Shown: positions 45,071 to 54,251 of the stretch, piece after piece | Numbering within the stretch: the stretch's first letter is position 1 | How the letters are laid out: each line of letters opens with the position of its first letter | NCBI RefSeq assembly: GCF_011400295.1 | Contig: NZ_CP049859.1 | Span: 868,001-932,000 of the forward strand | Reading direction: 5' to 3' | From: Erysipelothrix sp. HDW6A | GTDB taxonomy: Bacteria; Bacillota_I; Bacilli_A; Erysipelotrichales; Erysipelotrichaceae | DNA length: 64,000 nucleotides | Position numbers and translations under genes: made by a program | The notes under the pieces: generated by a model | Database searches by the model: none | Told to the model about the DNA's origin: nothing | What the model saw: the letters and a program-made list of their open reading frames with translations, nothing else

Positions 45071-46051
45071 ATGAAAAAATTATATATAGCATTAACCGCA
45101 ATTGCGATTCTTTTGTTATTTGTAGTTAATAAACAAGAGAGTGATACTATTATTATATATTCTAGTGCTGAACAGTTTAGAAATGATGAACTCCAATTGC
45201 AAGTCAACAAGAAATTTCCAGATTTAAAAGTGAGAGTCATGTATACGCCGACTGCTAAAGCTGCTGCTAAAGTAATGATAGAGGGCGAGAATACTGATGC
45301 TGATATCATTCATGCACTAGAAATTGGGTATATCAATAACCTAAAACATTTATTAGGTGATGTTTCCGAGCTTACAAGAATCGATTACTTAAAAGAGTTT
45401 AATCCAAAAAACTTTGACAACAATTTTGTAATTTGGGAACGTTATGCGGGTTCGTTTACAGTGAACCGCGATATTTTGGATAAACACAATCTTCCTGTTC
45501 CTACTTCTTATGAAGATTTACTTGATCCTATGTATAAGAACTTAATTGCAATGCCTGATCCTAAATCTAGTGGTACCGGCTTCTTCTATTATAAGAACCT
45601 AGTAAACGTTATGGGAGAACAGGCAGCCCTAGAATACTTCGATAAACTGTCTGTAAATATCAAACAGTTTACAGAGTCAGGTTCGGGTCCGGTTAAACTA
45701 CTGAACCAGGGTGAAGTTGCAGTTGGACTGGCGATGACATTTCAGTCGGTTGGGGAAATCAATAAAGGAATGCCTTTAGAGATATACTTTCCTCAAGAAG
45801 GGTCACCTTACTCGATGTCAGGTACAGGGATTGTTAAGAAATCTGAACACAAAAAAGATGTAAGACGTGTATTTGACTTCTTAGTGAATGATTTTATTAA
45901 TTATGACAAAGAACATTTCTCACCAGAAATGATAATGAAAAACCAAATAATAACAATGGATAATTATCCAACTGATGTTGAATACGCGGATATGACGGGT
46001 ATCGAAGACATGGCAGAAAAAGAGAGGTTGCTAAGTTTATGGAAGTTCTAA
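45071..46051 (+). CDS. ABC transporter substrate-binding protein (AfuA/PhnS-like), copy 2
   Basis: A 326-residue paralogue of the preceding gene. The two share long identical blocks such as QFRNDEL, VRVMYTPTAKAAAK, PTSYEDLLDPMYKNL, MPDPKSSGTG, KQFTESGSGPVKLLNQGEVAVG and the C-terminal EKERLLS-WKF. They differ most around residues 85-125. It also has an N-terminal anchor without a lipobox. Two binding proteins for one permease suggest two related ligands or different affinities. TTGAGGGT precedes the ATG, and its end overlaps the ATPase gene by 13 bp. Confidence 0.88.
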   Translation: MKKLYIALTAIAILLLFVVNKQESDTIIIYSSAEQFRNDELQLQVNKKFPDLKVRVMYTPTAKAAAKVMIEGENTDADIIHALEIGYINNLKHLLGDVSELTRIDYLKEFNPKNFDNNFVIWERYAGSFTVNRDILDKHNLPVPTSYEDLLDPMYKNLIAMPDPKSSGTGFFYYKNLVNVMGEQAALEYFDKLSVNIKQFTESGSGPVKLLNQGEVAVGLAMTFQSVGEINKGMPLEIYFPQEGSPYSMSGTGIVKKSEHKKDVRRVFDFLVNDFINYDKEHFSPEMIMKNQIITMDNYPTDVEYADMTGIEDMAEKERLLSLWKF

Positions 46052-46821
46052 ATCAAAAATCAAAATTAATTGTAGATGGATTATTTAAAGAGTATGACGG
46101 AAAGACAGTCTTGGATCATATTTCTTTTGACGTAAAAGAGGGAGAATTCCTTAGTGTCCTAGGACCATCAGGTTGTGGTAAAACAACCTTACTGAGAATC
46201 TTAATTGGCCTTGAAAGCCAAAACTCTGGAACAATTGTGATGGAAGACAAAGATATTAGTAATCTAGCGCCTCATGATCGTGGGATGGGTATTGTATTTC
46301 AAAACTATGCATTGTTCCCTAATATGACGGTATTGGAGAACGTTACCTATGCTTTAAAGATTCGTCCAGATATGAAGGGTCAAGCAGATGAGATTGCACG
46401 TAGAACATTAGATCTCATTGGTATGACTGATCAACTCAATAAGAAACCAAGTCAGCTATCAGGTGGACAACAACAACGTGTTGCGATTGCTCGTACACTT
46501 GCGCTCAATCCTAACGTGATTCTCTTGGATGAGCCTATTTCTGCACTTGATGTTACAAACCGTGAAATTATGAAGCGTGAGTTGAAGTCTATTCAAAAGA
46601 AATTTAATGCTACGATGATATTCATTACTCACGAACAAGAAGAAGCGTTCTATCTATCAGATCGTATTATGGTTATGAGTAATGGTAAAATCGAACAACT
46701 TGATACACCACAAAATATTTATCAAAACCCAGCAAGTGATTATATTAAAGAATTCGTTATTGACCATCTAGATCAAAAATATGAGTCATTAGTAAAGAGT
46801 ACAGGTAGAAACCATGAATAA
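46039..46821 (+). CDS. ABC transporter ATPase (PotA/PhnT-like)
   Basis: The 260-residue ATP-binding subunit of an importer. Walker A GPSGCGKTT starts near residue 40; signature LSGGQQQR, Walker B VILLDEPISALD and the switch His in FITHEQEE follow. There is only a short tail after the ATPase core (to DHLDQKYESL), without the TOBE regulatory domain of many PotA/FbpC proteins. It overlaps both neighbours by a few bases. Confidence 0.92.
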   Translation: MEVLNQKSKLIVDGLFKEYDGKTVLDHISFDVKEGEFLSVLGPSGCGKTTLLRILIGLESQNSGTIVMEDKDISNLAPHDRGMGIVFQNYALFPNMTVLENVTYALKIRPDMKGQADEIARRTLDLIGMTDQLNKKPSQLSGGQQQRVAIARTLALNPNVILLDEPISALDVTNREIMKRELKSIQKKFNATMIFITHEQEEAFYLSDRIMVMSNGKIEQLDTPQNIYQNPASDYIKEFVIDHLDQKYESLVKSTGRNHE

Positions 46822-48400
46822 TCGCTCAATAAAAGCCGCTAAGGTTCTTGTTGGGGTATTCCTCTTAGTTTCTGTAATCTTTCCGTTGATTACTGTTTTC
46901 TTAAATATCAACGGTGCAGATATCGCTGAAATATTTAGAACCGATCAATTTAGAACATATTTATGGAACTCACTTACAACTACAATAGCAGCAACACTAC
47001 TATCGGTTGGGTTGGCGTTCACCTTAGCATGGCTAATAAATCGTACAAAAATTCGTTATAAATCATTATTCTCAGTTTTATTTACATTACCAATGTTAAT
47101 ACCTTCTATCTCACACGGGATGGGACTTGTATTATTATTTGGTGATAATGGACTGATTACAAATATGTTGGGAATCAATATTGGACTCTATGGACCAACA
47201 GGTATCATCATTGGATCCATATTATACTCTTTCCCAGTTGCATTCCTAATGCTTACAGATATCTTCCGTTATGAAGATTACACAACTTATGAATCGGCAG
47301 AGGTATTAGGTGTTTCAAAATTAAAGCAATTTTGGGTTATCACACTACCTAACATGAAGATGCCATTAATCTCTTCACTCTTTGCAGTATTTACCATGAT
47401 CTTCACAGACTACGGGGTTCCTCTTAGTGTAGGTGGGAAAACAATGACTCTATCGGTATACATGTACCGTGAAGTTATTGGTTTACTTAACTTTTCTAAA
47501 GGAGCAATTATAGGGGCTATTCTTTTAATCCCAGCAGTTATTGCATTTATTATAGATTTAAAGAATGAAGGCGAGCATAGTGAGTCAACAGTTGCCAAGC
47601 CATTCGATATCAAAGTAAATAAAAAACGAGATATCATCGCTTATGTATTCTGTATTGTTACATTAGTGCTGACTATCTTACCACTCATTGCATTTATTAT
47701 CTTATCCTTTGTGAAGAAGTATCCAATTGATATGTCATTCTCATTGGTGAATGTTCAAAATGCATTTGGCTTAGGTGTTGGTTCATATTTACTTAACTCA
47801 ATCACAATAGCCTTACTAACAGCTCTTGTAGGAATAGCAGTTAGTTTCTTTACAGCCTTCCTTACAGCTAGAAGTAAAAAGACATTCTCAAACTTAGCAC
47901 TGCACTTAATCGCAATGCTATCACTAGCAATCCCAGGTATCGTACTTGGTCTTGGTTATGTACTATTCTTCAACGGTACAGCGATCTACGGTACAATCAC
48001 AATCTTGGTACTTGTAAACATTGTTCACTTCTTTGCATCACCATATCTCCTAGCTTATAACTCATTGACACAATTCAATGAATCATTAGAAGATGTATCG
48101 ATGACACTTGGAATTAGTGGATGGCATATGTTAAAGGATGTCTACATTCCATGTACACAAGATACTATTATTGAGATGTTCTCGTATATGTTTGTTAATG
48201 CGATGGTTACAATTTCCGCTGTATCCTTCCTCGCTAACTTACGAAACATGCCAATATCTTTATTAATACCTCAGTTTGATTCTCAATCATTGATTGAAGC
48301 AACAGCCTTTATTTCGGTATTAATATTAGTAAGTAATATTGTAGTAAAAGGACTTGTTTATTTAACAAAACGATATTTTGTGAAAAGAGAGGTAGCTTAG
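46814..48400 (+). CDS. ABC transporter permease, two fused membrane domains (PhnU/PhnV-like)
   Basis: A 528-residue permease with two binding-protein-dependent transport domains fused in tandem (about residues 1-255 and 270-528). Each half has about six helices and an EAA-like loop (YESAEVLGVSKLKQFWVITLPNM and LEDVSMTLGISGWHMLKDVYIP). Fused permeases of this kind serve iron, phosphonate and similar importers. A hydrophilic linker (KNEGEHSESTVAKPFDIK) separates the halves. The next gene begins at the base after its stop codon. Confidence 0.92.
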   Translation: MNNRSIKAAKVLVGVFLLVSVIFPLITVFLNINGADIAEIFRTDQFRTYLWNSLTTTIAATLLSVGLAFTLAWLINRTKIRYKSLFSVLFTLPMLIPSISHGMGLVLLFGDNGLITNMLGINIGLYGPTGIIIGSILYSFPVAFLMLTDIFRYEDYTTYESAEVLGVSKLKQFWVITLPNMKMPLISSLFAVFTMIFTDYGVPLSVGGKTMTLSVYMYREVIGLLNFSKGAIIGAILLIPAVIAFIIDLKNEGEHSESTVAKPFDIKVNKKRDIIAYVFCIVTLVLTILPLIAFIILSFVKKYPIDMSFSLVNVQNAFGLGVGSYLLNSITIALLTALVGIAVSFFTAFLTARSKKTFSNLALHLIAMLSLAIPGIVLGLGYVLFFNGTAIYGTITILVLVNIVHFFASPYLLAYNSLTQFNESLEDVSMTLGISGWHMLKDVYIPCTQDTIIEMFSYMFVNAMVTISAVSFLANLRNMPISLLIPQFDSQSLIEATAFISVLILVSNIVVKGLVYLTKRYFVKREVA

Positions 48401-49294
48401 ATGATTACAAAAAATCAATTTGAAGTATTAGTAACACTTGATCAAGAGAAAGATTCTCCAGTTACACAACGTCGCCTGGGAGAACTCTTAGAGTTGTCCG
48501 TAGGTACAGTTAATAAAACATTAGCGGAATTGGAAGAACTTGGACTTATTGATAATAAGTATGTTGTTAGTGAAGAAGGCTATGCAGCACTTGAACCATA
48601 CCGTGTTAAGAAAGCAGTTATTCTTGCAGCTGGATTTGGATCGCGATTAGTTCCAGTTACACTTAATACACCAAAACCTTTAGTACGCGTAAAAGGTAAA
48701 CGTATTATAGATGGACTTCTCGATGCATTGCTTGCAGTTGGTATCGATGACATTACATTAGTACGTGGTTATCTAAAAGAAGAGTTTGATGTTCTACTTA
48801 ATAAATATCCAATGATTAAGTTCATTGATAATGATATCTATAATGAAGCAAACAATATCTCTTCTGCAGTTCTTGTACGTGATAAGATTGCGAATGCATA
48901 TGTAGCGGAGTCTGATTTATTAGTTTACAATCCAAAGATTATCCGTAAGTATGAATACGAAACAAACTATCTATCGAAGAAAGTTGACGTTACAGATGAC
49001 TGGTGCTTCAAAACGAAGAGTGGTTATATTACTGAAGTTCTTATTGGCGGACGTGATGTACATCAAATGTATGGAATCTCATATTGGTCGAAAGAAGATG
49101 CTGATAAATTTGAGAAGCATTCATTAGAAGTCTTTGAAAGCCCAGGAGGGAAAGAAAAGTTCTGGGATGAAGTTGCACTTACAAACTTTAAGAAAGACTA
49201 TAAAATAGCAATCCGACCATGCCAAGAGGGCGATATTATAGAGATTGATACTTTCAATGAATTAAAACAAATAGATGAAACATATAATGTGTAA
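48401..49294 (+). CDS. winged-helix / sugar-phosphate-type cytidylyltransferase fusion (LicC/PntC-like)
   Basis: A 297-residue two-domain protein. Residues 1-66 form a MarR-like winged helix (TQRRLGELLELSVGTVNKTL). Residues 70-297 form a nucleotidyltransferase with KAVILAAGFGSRLVP (71-85) and the Lys of TPKPLVRVKGK (92). This resembles LicC (phosphocholine cytidylyltransferase) and PntC (2-aminoethylphosphonate cytidylyltransferase). It directly abuts the importer permease, so the imported compound is probably its substrate and is activated with CTP for transfer to a surface polymer. The winged helix could regulate the operon or help the enzyme fold. Choline-phosphate is the main alternative to a phosphonate. 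Confidence 0.85.
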   Translation: MITKNQFEVLVTLDQEKDSPVTQRRLGELLELSVGTVNKTLAELEELGLIDNKYVVSEEGYAALEPYRVKKAVILAAGFGSRLVPVTLNTPKPLVRVKGKRIIDGLLDALLAVGIDDITLVRGYLKEEFDVLLNKYPMIKFIDNDIYNEANNISSAVLVRDKIANAYVAESDLLVYNPKIIRKYEYETNYLSKKVDVTDDWCFKTKSGYITEVLIGGRDVHQMYGISYWSKEDADKFEKHSLEVFESPGGKEKFWDEVALTNFKKDYKIAIRPCQEGDIIEIDTFNELKQIDETYNV

Positions 49295-49315
49295 ACTGCC
49301 TAAGGGCAGTTTTTC
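49293..49315 (+). terminator. terminator of the transporter/cytidylyltransferase operon
   Basis: AACTGCC-TAAG-GGCAGTT followed by TTTT. Confidence 0.88.
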
Positions 49316-49426
49316 ATGTTTTTAGAATAATAGAGGATAAAAACAACCTAAAAACATTCAAAAAGCCTTGTATTAAGTGCGAAATAAGCTTTTTTGGATA
49401 AAATGAAAAAAACTGAGCAAAAACCC

Positions 49427-49454
49427 TTGAAATCAATACTATTTAGTGTATAAT
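49427..49454 (+). promoter_or_regulatory. promoter of the S10-spc-alpha cluster
   Basis: TTGAAA (49427-49432), a 16-bp spacer and TATAAT (49449-49454). No other strong promoter is evident in the 14 kb that follow. Confidence 0.8.
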
Positions 49455-49460
49455 AATCAA

Positions 49461-49577
49461 GCAACTGCGTAGAAGTGCGAGGTTGCCGGCACACCGAAGA
49501 GCGTTGTCATGGTCGGTGAGAAGTCGGGGAATTTGCACAGAGCAGGCCCATAAATGGGCGGAAGAAGGAGGATTTCC
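49461..49577 (+). promoter_or_regulatory. structured leader RNA of the S10 operon
   Basis: About 115 nt of GC-rich sequence within AT-rich surroundings. The leader has a hairpin CACCGA / TCGGTG (49492-49497 with 49513-49518). An outer GTGC / GCAC pair (49475-49478 with 49535-49538) closes a multi-branch structure, and GCCC-ATAAAT-GGGC (49546-49559) lies just before the ribosome site. No open frame of note is present. The design suggests autoregulation by a ribosomal protein of the operon; which one is not evident. Confidence 0.7.
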
Positions 49578-49889
49578 ATGGCAAAGAATTTTATTCGTAT
49601 TCGTTTAAAAGCATATGAACACCGCACAATTGACAGTGCAGCTCAAAAGATTGTTCAAGCAGCTAACGATCACGGAGCTAAGAAAGTTGTTGGCCCAGTA
49701 CCATTGCCAACTGAAAAACAAATCGTAACAGTATTACGATCGGTACACGTTAATAAGGATTCTCGTGAACAATTTGAATCAAGAACACACAAACGTTTGA
49801 TTGAAATTGTAGGACCTACAGCGGAGACAATCGATGCATTAAGCCGATTAGATCTACCAAGTGGTGTCGATATCGAGATCAAACTTTAG
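49578..49889 (+). CDS. rpsJ: 30S ribosomal protein S10
   Basis: A 103-residue protein of the small-subunit head and part of NusB/NusE antitermination. [16 protein letters not shown] and [10 protein letters not shown] are typical. The start at 49578 follows AAGGAGGA; the open frame upstream is leader. It is first in the S10-spc-alpha cluster. Confidence 0.98.
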   Translation: MAKNFIRIRLKAYEHRTIDSAAQKIVQAANDHGAKKVVGPVPLPTEKQIVTVLRSVHVNKDSREQFESRTHKRLIEIVGPTAETIDALSRLDLPSGVDIEIKL

Positions 49890-49904
49890 TAGAAGGGAGA
49901 AATC

Positions 49905-50591
49905 ATGAAAGGATTATTAGGACGTAAATTAGGAATGACTCAAGTCTTTACAGCTGACGGAACTTTAATTCCTGTATCAGTAGTTGAAGTATTACCAAAC
50001 GTTGTCTTACAAAAGAAAACAATGGAATCAGATAACTACGAAGCAGTTCAATTAGGTGTTGTCGATGTTAAAGCACAACGTGCAAACAAATCTGAGATTG
50101 CTCACGCTGCTAAAGCAAATTCTGCGGCAAAGAAATTTGTTCGTGAAATTGCTGGTTCAGAAATGTTAAGTTACGAAATTGGTGATGAAATTAAAGCTGG
50201 TTTATTCGCAGCTGGTGAATTTGTTGATGTATCAGGTACATCACGTGGTAAAGGATACCAAGGTGCAATCGTACGTGGTAACCAAAAACTAGGACCTAAA
50301 GCTCACGGTTCAGGATACCACCGTGGTATTGGATCATTAGCTTCAGCTGGTATTATTCCAACAATCAAAAAAGGTGGCGTCATGCCAGGTCAACATGGTG
50401 GATTCACTACAACAAATCAAAATCTTGAAATTGTTAAAGTTGACGAAGAAAACAACTATTTATTAATTAAAGGTAATATTCCTGGACCACGTCGTGGATT
50501 TGTAACAATCAAATCAACAGTTAAACGTGTTAAATCAAAAGATCCAGTTGAATTAGTAGACTACGCTAAGGAGGAATCAAACAATGCCTAA
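49905..50591 (+). CDS. rplC: 50S ribosomal protein L3
   Basis: A 228-residue early-assembly protein near the peptidyl-transferase centre. MKGLLGRKLGMTQ, GTSRGKGYQGA, QHGGFTTTNQN and MPGQHGG are the family blocks. It has a C-terminal tail (VKSKDPVELVDYAKEESNNA) beyond the usual 210 residues. Its end overlaps rplD by 8 bp. Confidence 0.97.
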   Translation: MKGLLGRKLGMTQVFTADGTLIPVSVVEVLPNVVLQKKTMESDNYEAVQLGVVDVKAQRANKSEIAHAAKANSAAKKFVREIAGSEMLSYEIGDEIKAGLFAAGEFVDVSGTSRGKGYQGAIVRGNQKLGPKAHGSGYHRGIGSLASAGIIPTIKKGGVMPGQHGGFTTTNQNLEIVKVDEENNYLLIKGNIPGPRRGFVTIKSTVKRVKSKDPVELVDYAKEESNNA

Positions 50592-51213
50592 GCTAGATGT
50601 TCTTAACTTAGAAGGAAAAAGTGTTGGTTCACTTGACCTTAACGAGGCAGTGTTTGGTATTGAGCCAAATACACAAACTGTGTTCGAAGCAGTAATTATG
50701 CAACGTGCATCATTACGTCAAGGAACACATTCAACAAAAACTCGTACTGAAGTTCGCGGTGGTGGTAAAAAACCATGGCGTCAAAAAGGTACAGGTCGTG
50801 CACGTACAGGATCAATCCGTTCACCACAATGGCGTGGTGGTGGAATTGTATTCGGACCTAAACCACGTGATTACAAATACAAATTAAACCGTAAGGTTCG
50901 TCGTTTAGCTTTACGTTCAGCATTATCACAACACGTTCTTGATTCAACATTAAAAGTTGTTCAAAACCTTGAGATGGCAAACGTAAAAACTAAAGAATTT
51001 GCAAACGTTATGAATGCATTAGGTTTAGAACGTAAAACATTATTTGTAGTTTCAAATGAAGATGAAGTAAACAATGCTTACTTATCAATGAGAAACTTAA
51101 ACAATACAATGTTATTTACAGTTCAAGACTTAAATACATACGACATTGTAAATGCTGATGTTCTTGTATTTACAGAAAAAGCAGCTGTTGAAGCTGGGGA
51201 GGTGTTCGCATAA
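50584..51213 (+). CDS. rplD: 50S ribosomal protein L4
   Basis: A 209-residue exit-tunnel protein. GGGKKPWRQKGTGRARTGS is the tunnel-loop signature, where macrolide mutations occur in other species; it looks wild type. The start overlaps rplC by 8 bp and the end overlaps rplW by 1 bp, suggesting coupled translation. Confidence 0.97.
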   Translation: MPKLDVLNLEGKSVGSLDLNEAVFGIEPNTQTVFEAVIMQRASLRQGTHSTKTRTEVRGGGKKPWRQKGTGRARTGSIRSPQWRGGGIVFGPKPRDYKYKLNRKVRRLALRSALSQHVLDSTLKVVQNLEMANVKTKEFANVMNALGLERKTLFVVSNEDEVNNAYLSMRNLNNTMLFTVQDLNTYDIVNADVLVFTEKAAVEAGEVFA

Positions 51214-51497
51214 TGAAACGTAACCCTAGAGACATTATCGGTCGCCCAATCATTACTGAAAAAACAGTAATGATGCAACAAAATGATAACCGAGTTACAT
51301 TTGAAGTTGCTAAAGGTGCTAATAAAATTGAAGTTCGTCAAGCAATTGAAGAAATCTTCAATGTAAAAGTAGTAAGTGTTAACATGGTTAACGTAAAACC
51401 ACGCAAGAAACGCGTTGGTAAATACGAAGGAACCACAAAGTCAGTTCGCAAAGCTATTGTGAAACTTGCTGAAGGTTCAAACATTGACATTATCTAG
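51213..51497 (+). CDS. rplW: 50S ribosomal protein L23
   Basis: A 94-residue protein at the tunnel exit, docking site for trigger factor and SRP. RDIIGRPIITEKTV, YTFEV-like RVTFEV and NVKPRKKRVGKY match the family. It overlaps rplD by 1 bp (TAATG). Confidence 0.97.
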   Translation: MKRNPRDIIGRPIITEKTVMMQQNDNRVTFEVAKGANKIEVRQAIEEIFNVKVVSVNMVNVKPRKKRVGKYEGTTKSVRKAIVKLAEGSNIDII

Positions 51498-51562
51498 TCA
51501 ATAACATCTATCGGAAGAAGTACGCTATTTCCGGATAATTCGCGTAGGAGGAAAATTAAGTA

Positions 51563-52399
51563 ATGGCAATTAAAAAGTATAAGCCAACTACTCCTGGACG
51601 TCGCGGGATGACAACTTTAGCTAATGAAACATTAACTAAAGGCGCAAAACCAGAACGTTCATTAGTAGCTCCACTCAATAAGACAGGTGGTCGTAACAAT
51701 AACGGTCGCATTACAACACGTCACATTGGTGGTGGGCACAAACGTCAATATCGTATTATTGACTTCAAACGAAATAAAGATGATATTCCTGCAAAAGTTG
51801 CAACAATTGAATACGATCCAAACCGTTCAGCAAACATTGCTTTATTAAATTATGTTGATGGTGAAAAACGTTATATCTTAGCTCCTAAAGGTTTAGTAGT
51901 TGGAGATACAGTTGTTAGTGGTAAAGAAGCAGATATTAAAGTTGGAAATGCTAAAGAACTTGGACTTATGCCAGAAGGTACAATCGTCCATAACATTGAG
52001 TTGAAACCAGGCCGTGGTGCACAATTAGTGCGTTCAGCAGGTACATCAGCACAAGTTCTTGGTATTGAAGAAAAATATGTAACAGTGCAATTAGCATCAG
52101 GTGAAGTTCGTAAGATTCTAGCAACATGCCGTGCAACAATCGGAGAAGTTGGAAACTCAGAACACTCACTTGTAAATATTGGTAAAGCTGGACGTAGCCG
52201 TAACATGGGTATCCGTCCAACAGTTCGTGGTTCTGTAATGAACCCAGTTGATCACCCTCACGGTGGTGGTGAAGGACGTACACCTATTGGACGTAAATCA
52301 CCAATGACTCCATGGGGCAAAAAAGCTATGGGTGTTAAAACTCGTCGTACTAAGAAATCTTCGGCTAAATTAATTGTTCGCCGTCGTAACGAGAAATAA
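51563..52399 (+). CDS. rplB: 50S ribosomal protein L2
   Basis: A 278-residue core protein needed for subunit association and peptidyl-transferase assembly. [30 protein letters not shown] and the active-centre [15 protein letters not shown] are present. It is 65 bp after rplW, the largest gap in this part of the cluster; a small hairpin TATTTCCGGATAA-type sequence lies there without a T-run. Confidence 0.98.
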   Translation: MAIKKYKPTTPGRRGMTTLANETLTKGAKPERSLVAPLNKTGGRNNNGRITTRHIGGGHKRQYRIIDFKRNKDDIPAKVATIEYDPNRSANIALLNYVDGEKRYILAPKGLVVGDTVVSGKEADIKVGNAKELGLMPEGTIVHNIELKPGRGAQLVRSAGTSAQVLGIEEKYVTVQLASGEVRKILATCRATIGEVGNSEHSLVNIGKAGRSRNMGIRPTVRGSVMNPVDHPHGGGEGRTPIGRKSPMTPWGKKAMGVKTRRTKKSSAKLIVRRRNEK

Positions 52400-52419
52400 G
52401 CGAAAGGAAGGAAAACAAC

Positions 52420-52698
52420 ATGAGTCGTAGTTTAAAAAAGGGTCCATTTTGTGACTTGCACTTGATGAATAAAGTTGACAAACTTAATGAATCAGGCAAA
52501 AAAGAAGTTATCAAAACTTGGTCACGTCGTTCAACTATTTTCCCTCAATTCGTAGAACATACGTTTGCGGTGCACAATGGTAAAGAACACGTTCCAGTAT
52601 TTGTTACTGAAGATATGGTTGGACACAAATTAGGTGAATTTGTTCCTACACGTAAATATTCAGGACATGCAGCTGATAAGAAGGCAGGACGTAAGTAA
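52420..52698 (+). CDS. rpsS: 30S ribosomal protein S19
   Basis: A 92-residue head protein. [21 protein letters not shown] and [18 protein letters not shown] are the family signatures. Its last base overlaps the rplV start. Confidence 0.98.
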   Translation: MSRSLKKGPFCDLHLMNKVDKLNESGKKEVIKTWSRRSTIFPQFVEHTFAVHNGKEHVPVFVTEDMVGHKLGEFVPTRKYSGHAADKKAGRK

Positions 52699-53033
52699 TG
52701 GAAGTTAGAGCAGTAGCTAAAACAGTACGTGTAACATCACGTAAAGCAAGACTTGTTCTTGATGAAATCCGTGGTCTTGATGTAGATCACGCAGCAGCAA
52801 TTCTTAAATATTCACCTAACAATGCTTCTAAGATTATTGAAAAAGTGTTGAAGTCAGCAGTAGCTAACGCAACAAACAATCATCAATTAGAAGAAGAAAA
52901 ATTATTCATCTCAGCATGCTATGCTGATGAAAGTATCACAATGAAGCGTTTCAGACCTCGTGCTAAAGGTTCTGCAGCGCCTATCATGAAGCGTACAAGC
53001 CACATCACTGTTGTGGTTTCGGAACGCGTGTAA
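52698..53033 (+). CDS. rplV: 50S ribosomal protein L22
   Basis: A 111-residue tunnel-constriction protein. [15 protein letters not shown] and [18 protein letters not shown] are the family blocks, the latter containing the beta-hairpin region. It overlaps rpsS by 1 bp and ends 13 bp before rpsC. Confidence 0.97.
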   Translation: MEVRAVAKTVRVTSRKARLVLDEIRGLDVDHAAAILKYSPNNASKIIEKVLKSAVANATNNHQLEEEKLFISACYADESITMKRFRPRAKGSAAPIMKRTSHITVVVSERV

Positions 53034-53046
53034 GGGAGGAAAAACA

Positions 53047-53826
53047 ATGGGACAAAAAGTAAATCCGATCGGTATGCGCGTTGGTGTTATTCGTGATTGG
53101 GAATCACGTTGGTATGCAGAGAATGACTTTGCTGACCTTCTTCACGAAGACGCATTAATCCGTGATTACATCTTCAAAAACTTGAAAGATGCATACGTTT
53201 CACGCGTAGAAATTGAACGATCAAAAAATCGTGTTGACGTTATTATCCGTACAGCTCGCCCAGGTGTTGTAATTGGAGTTAACGGAGCAAACATTGAAAA
53301 AACAAAAGCAGCTATCGCAAAAATTGCTGATGGCAAAACTGTAAACATTAAAGTATTAGAAGTTGCAAACCCAGATTTGGATGCACATCTAGTAGCACGT
53401 AACATTGCTGAGCAATTAGAACAACGTGCATCATTCCGTACAGCTCAAAAACGTACAATTCAAAGAACTATGCGTTCAGGTGCTAAAGGAATTAAAACAG
53501 CTGTTTCAGGTCGTTTAGGCGGTGCTGATATGGCTCGTACAGAAGGTTATGCAGAAGGAGTTGTTCCTCTCCATACACTTCGTTCAGATATTGATTATGC
53601 TCACTATGAAGCAAATACACAGTTTGGTATCTTAGGTGTTAAAGTTTGGATCTGTCGTGGAGAAGTATTACCAGGACAATTAGTTCAAGAACCAGAAGCT
53701 CCTAAAGGTGGCAAGTTCGATCGTCCACGTCGTCGTCGTAATGACCGTCGTCAAGGACAAGGTAACCGTCCACAACAAAATGCTAAACCAGTTGCTGCTG
53801 CACAGGATGAGCAAGGAGGTAACTAA
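53047..53826 (+). CDS. rpsC: 30S ribosomal protein S3
   Basis: A 259-residue mRNA-entry-channel protein with the KH domain around residues 40-105 ([20 protein letters not shown]). The ATG at 53047 follows AAGGGAGGA. It is longer than the usual 210-220 residues because of an Arg- and Gln-rich C-terminal tail of about 40 residues ([18 protein letters not shown] and on), which is low complexity. Confidence 0.97.
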   Translation: MGQKVNPIGMRVGVIRDWESRWYAENDFADLLHEDALIRDYIFKNLKDAYVSRVEIERSKNRVDVIIRTARPGVVIGVNGANIEKTKAAIAKIADGKTVNIKVLEVANPDLDAHLVARNIAEQLEQRASFRTAQKRTIQRTMRSGAKGIKTAVSGRLGGADMARTEGYAEGVVPLHTLRSDIDYAHYEANTQFGILGVKVWICRGEVLPGQLVQEPEAPKGGKFDRPRRRRNDRRQGQGNRPQQNAKPVAAAQDEQGGN

Positions 53827-53828
53827 TT

Positions 53829-54251
53829 ATGTTAATGCCAAAACGTACAAAATATAGAAAACCACATCGTCTTTCATACGAAGGTCGTTCCAAAGCTGGT
53901 CGTACAGTTGCATTTGGTGAATATGGTTTAGTTGCTGAATCAGGTAACTACGTAAGTAACCGCCAAATTGAAGCAGCACGTATCGCTATGACTCGTTATA
54001 TGAAACGTGGTGGTAAAGTTTGGATCAAAATCTTCCCACACTTAGCAATTACAAGAAAACCTCTTGAAGTTCGTATGGGATCTGGTAAAGGTGCACCTGA
54101 AGGTTGGGTAGCAGTTGTAAAACCAGGACGTGTTATGTTTGAAATTGCAGGTGTTCCTGAAGATGTAGCTCGTGAAGCATTCCGTCTTGCATCACACAAA
54201 CTTGCAGTTAAAACCCGATTTGTTCGTAAAGGAGAGGAGGAACAAGTATGA
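53829..54251 (+). CDS. rplP: 50S ribosomal protein L16
   Basis: A 140-residue protein at the A-site and central protuberance. [14 protein letters not shown] is the usual start, with [11 protein letters not shown] and [19 protein letters not shown] later. AAGGAGGT is the ribosome site. It overlaps rpmC by 4 bp. Confidence 0.97.
   Translation: MLMPKRTKYRKPHRLSYEGRSKAGRTVAFGEYGLVAESGNYVSNRQIEAARIAMTRYMKRGGKVWIKIFPHLAITRKPLEVRMGSGKGAPEGWVAVVKPGRVMFEIAGVPEDVAREAFRLASHKLAVKTRFVRKGEEEQV

Noticed and set aside
44068-48400. Ferric-iron ABC transporter
   Set aside because: The general family fits, but the binding proteins lack an evident Tyr pair of iron binders and the operon ends in a cytidylyltransferase, which has no role in iron uptake. 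Not excluded completely.
51871-52283. Long minus-strand frames opposite rplB (also opposite fusA, tuf, rplF, rpsE and secY)
   Set aside because: They are mirror frames of strongly codon-biased genes with no ribosome sites or recognisable products.
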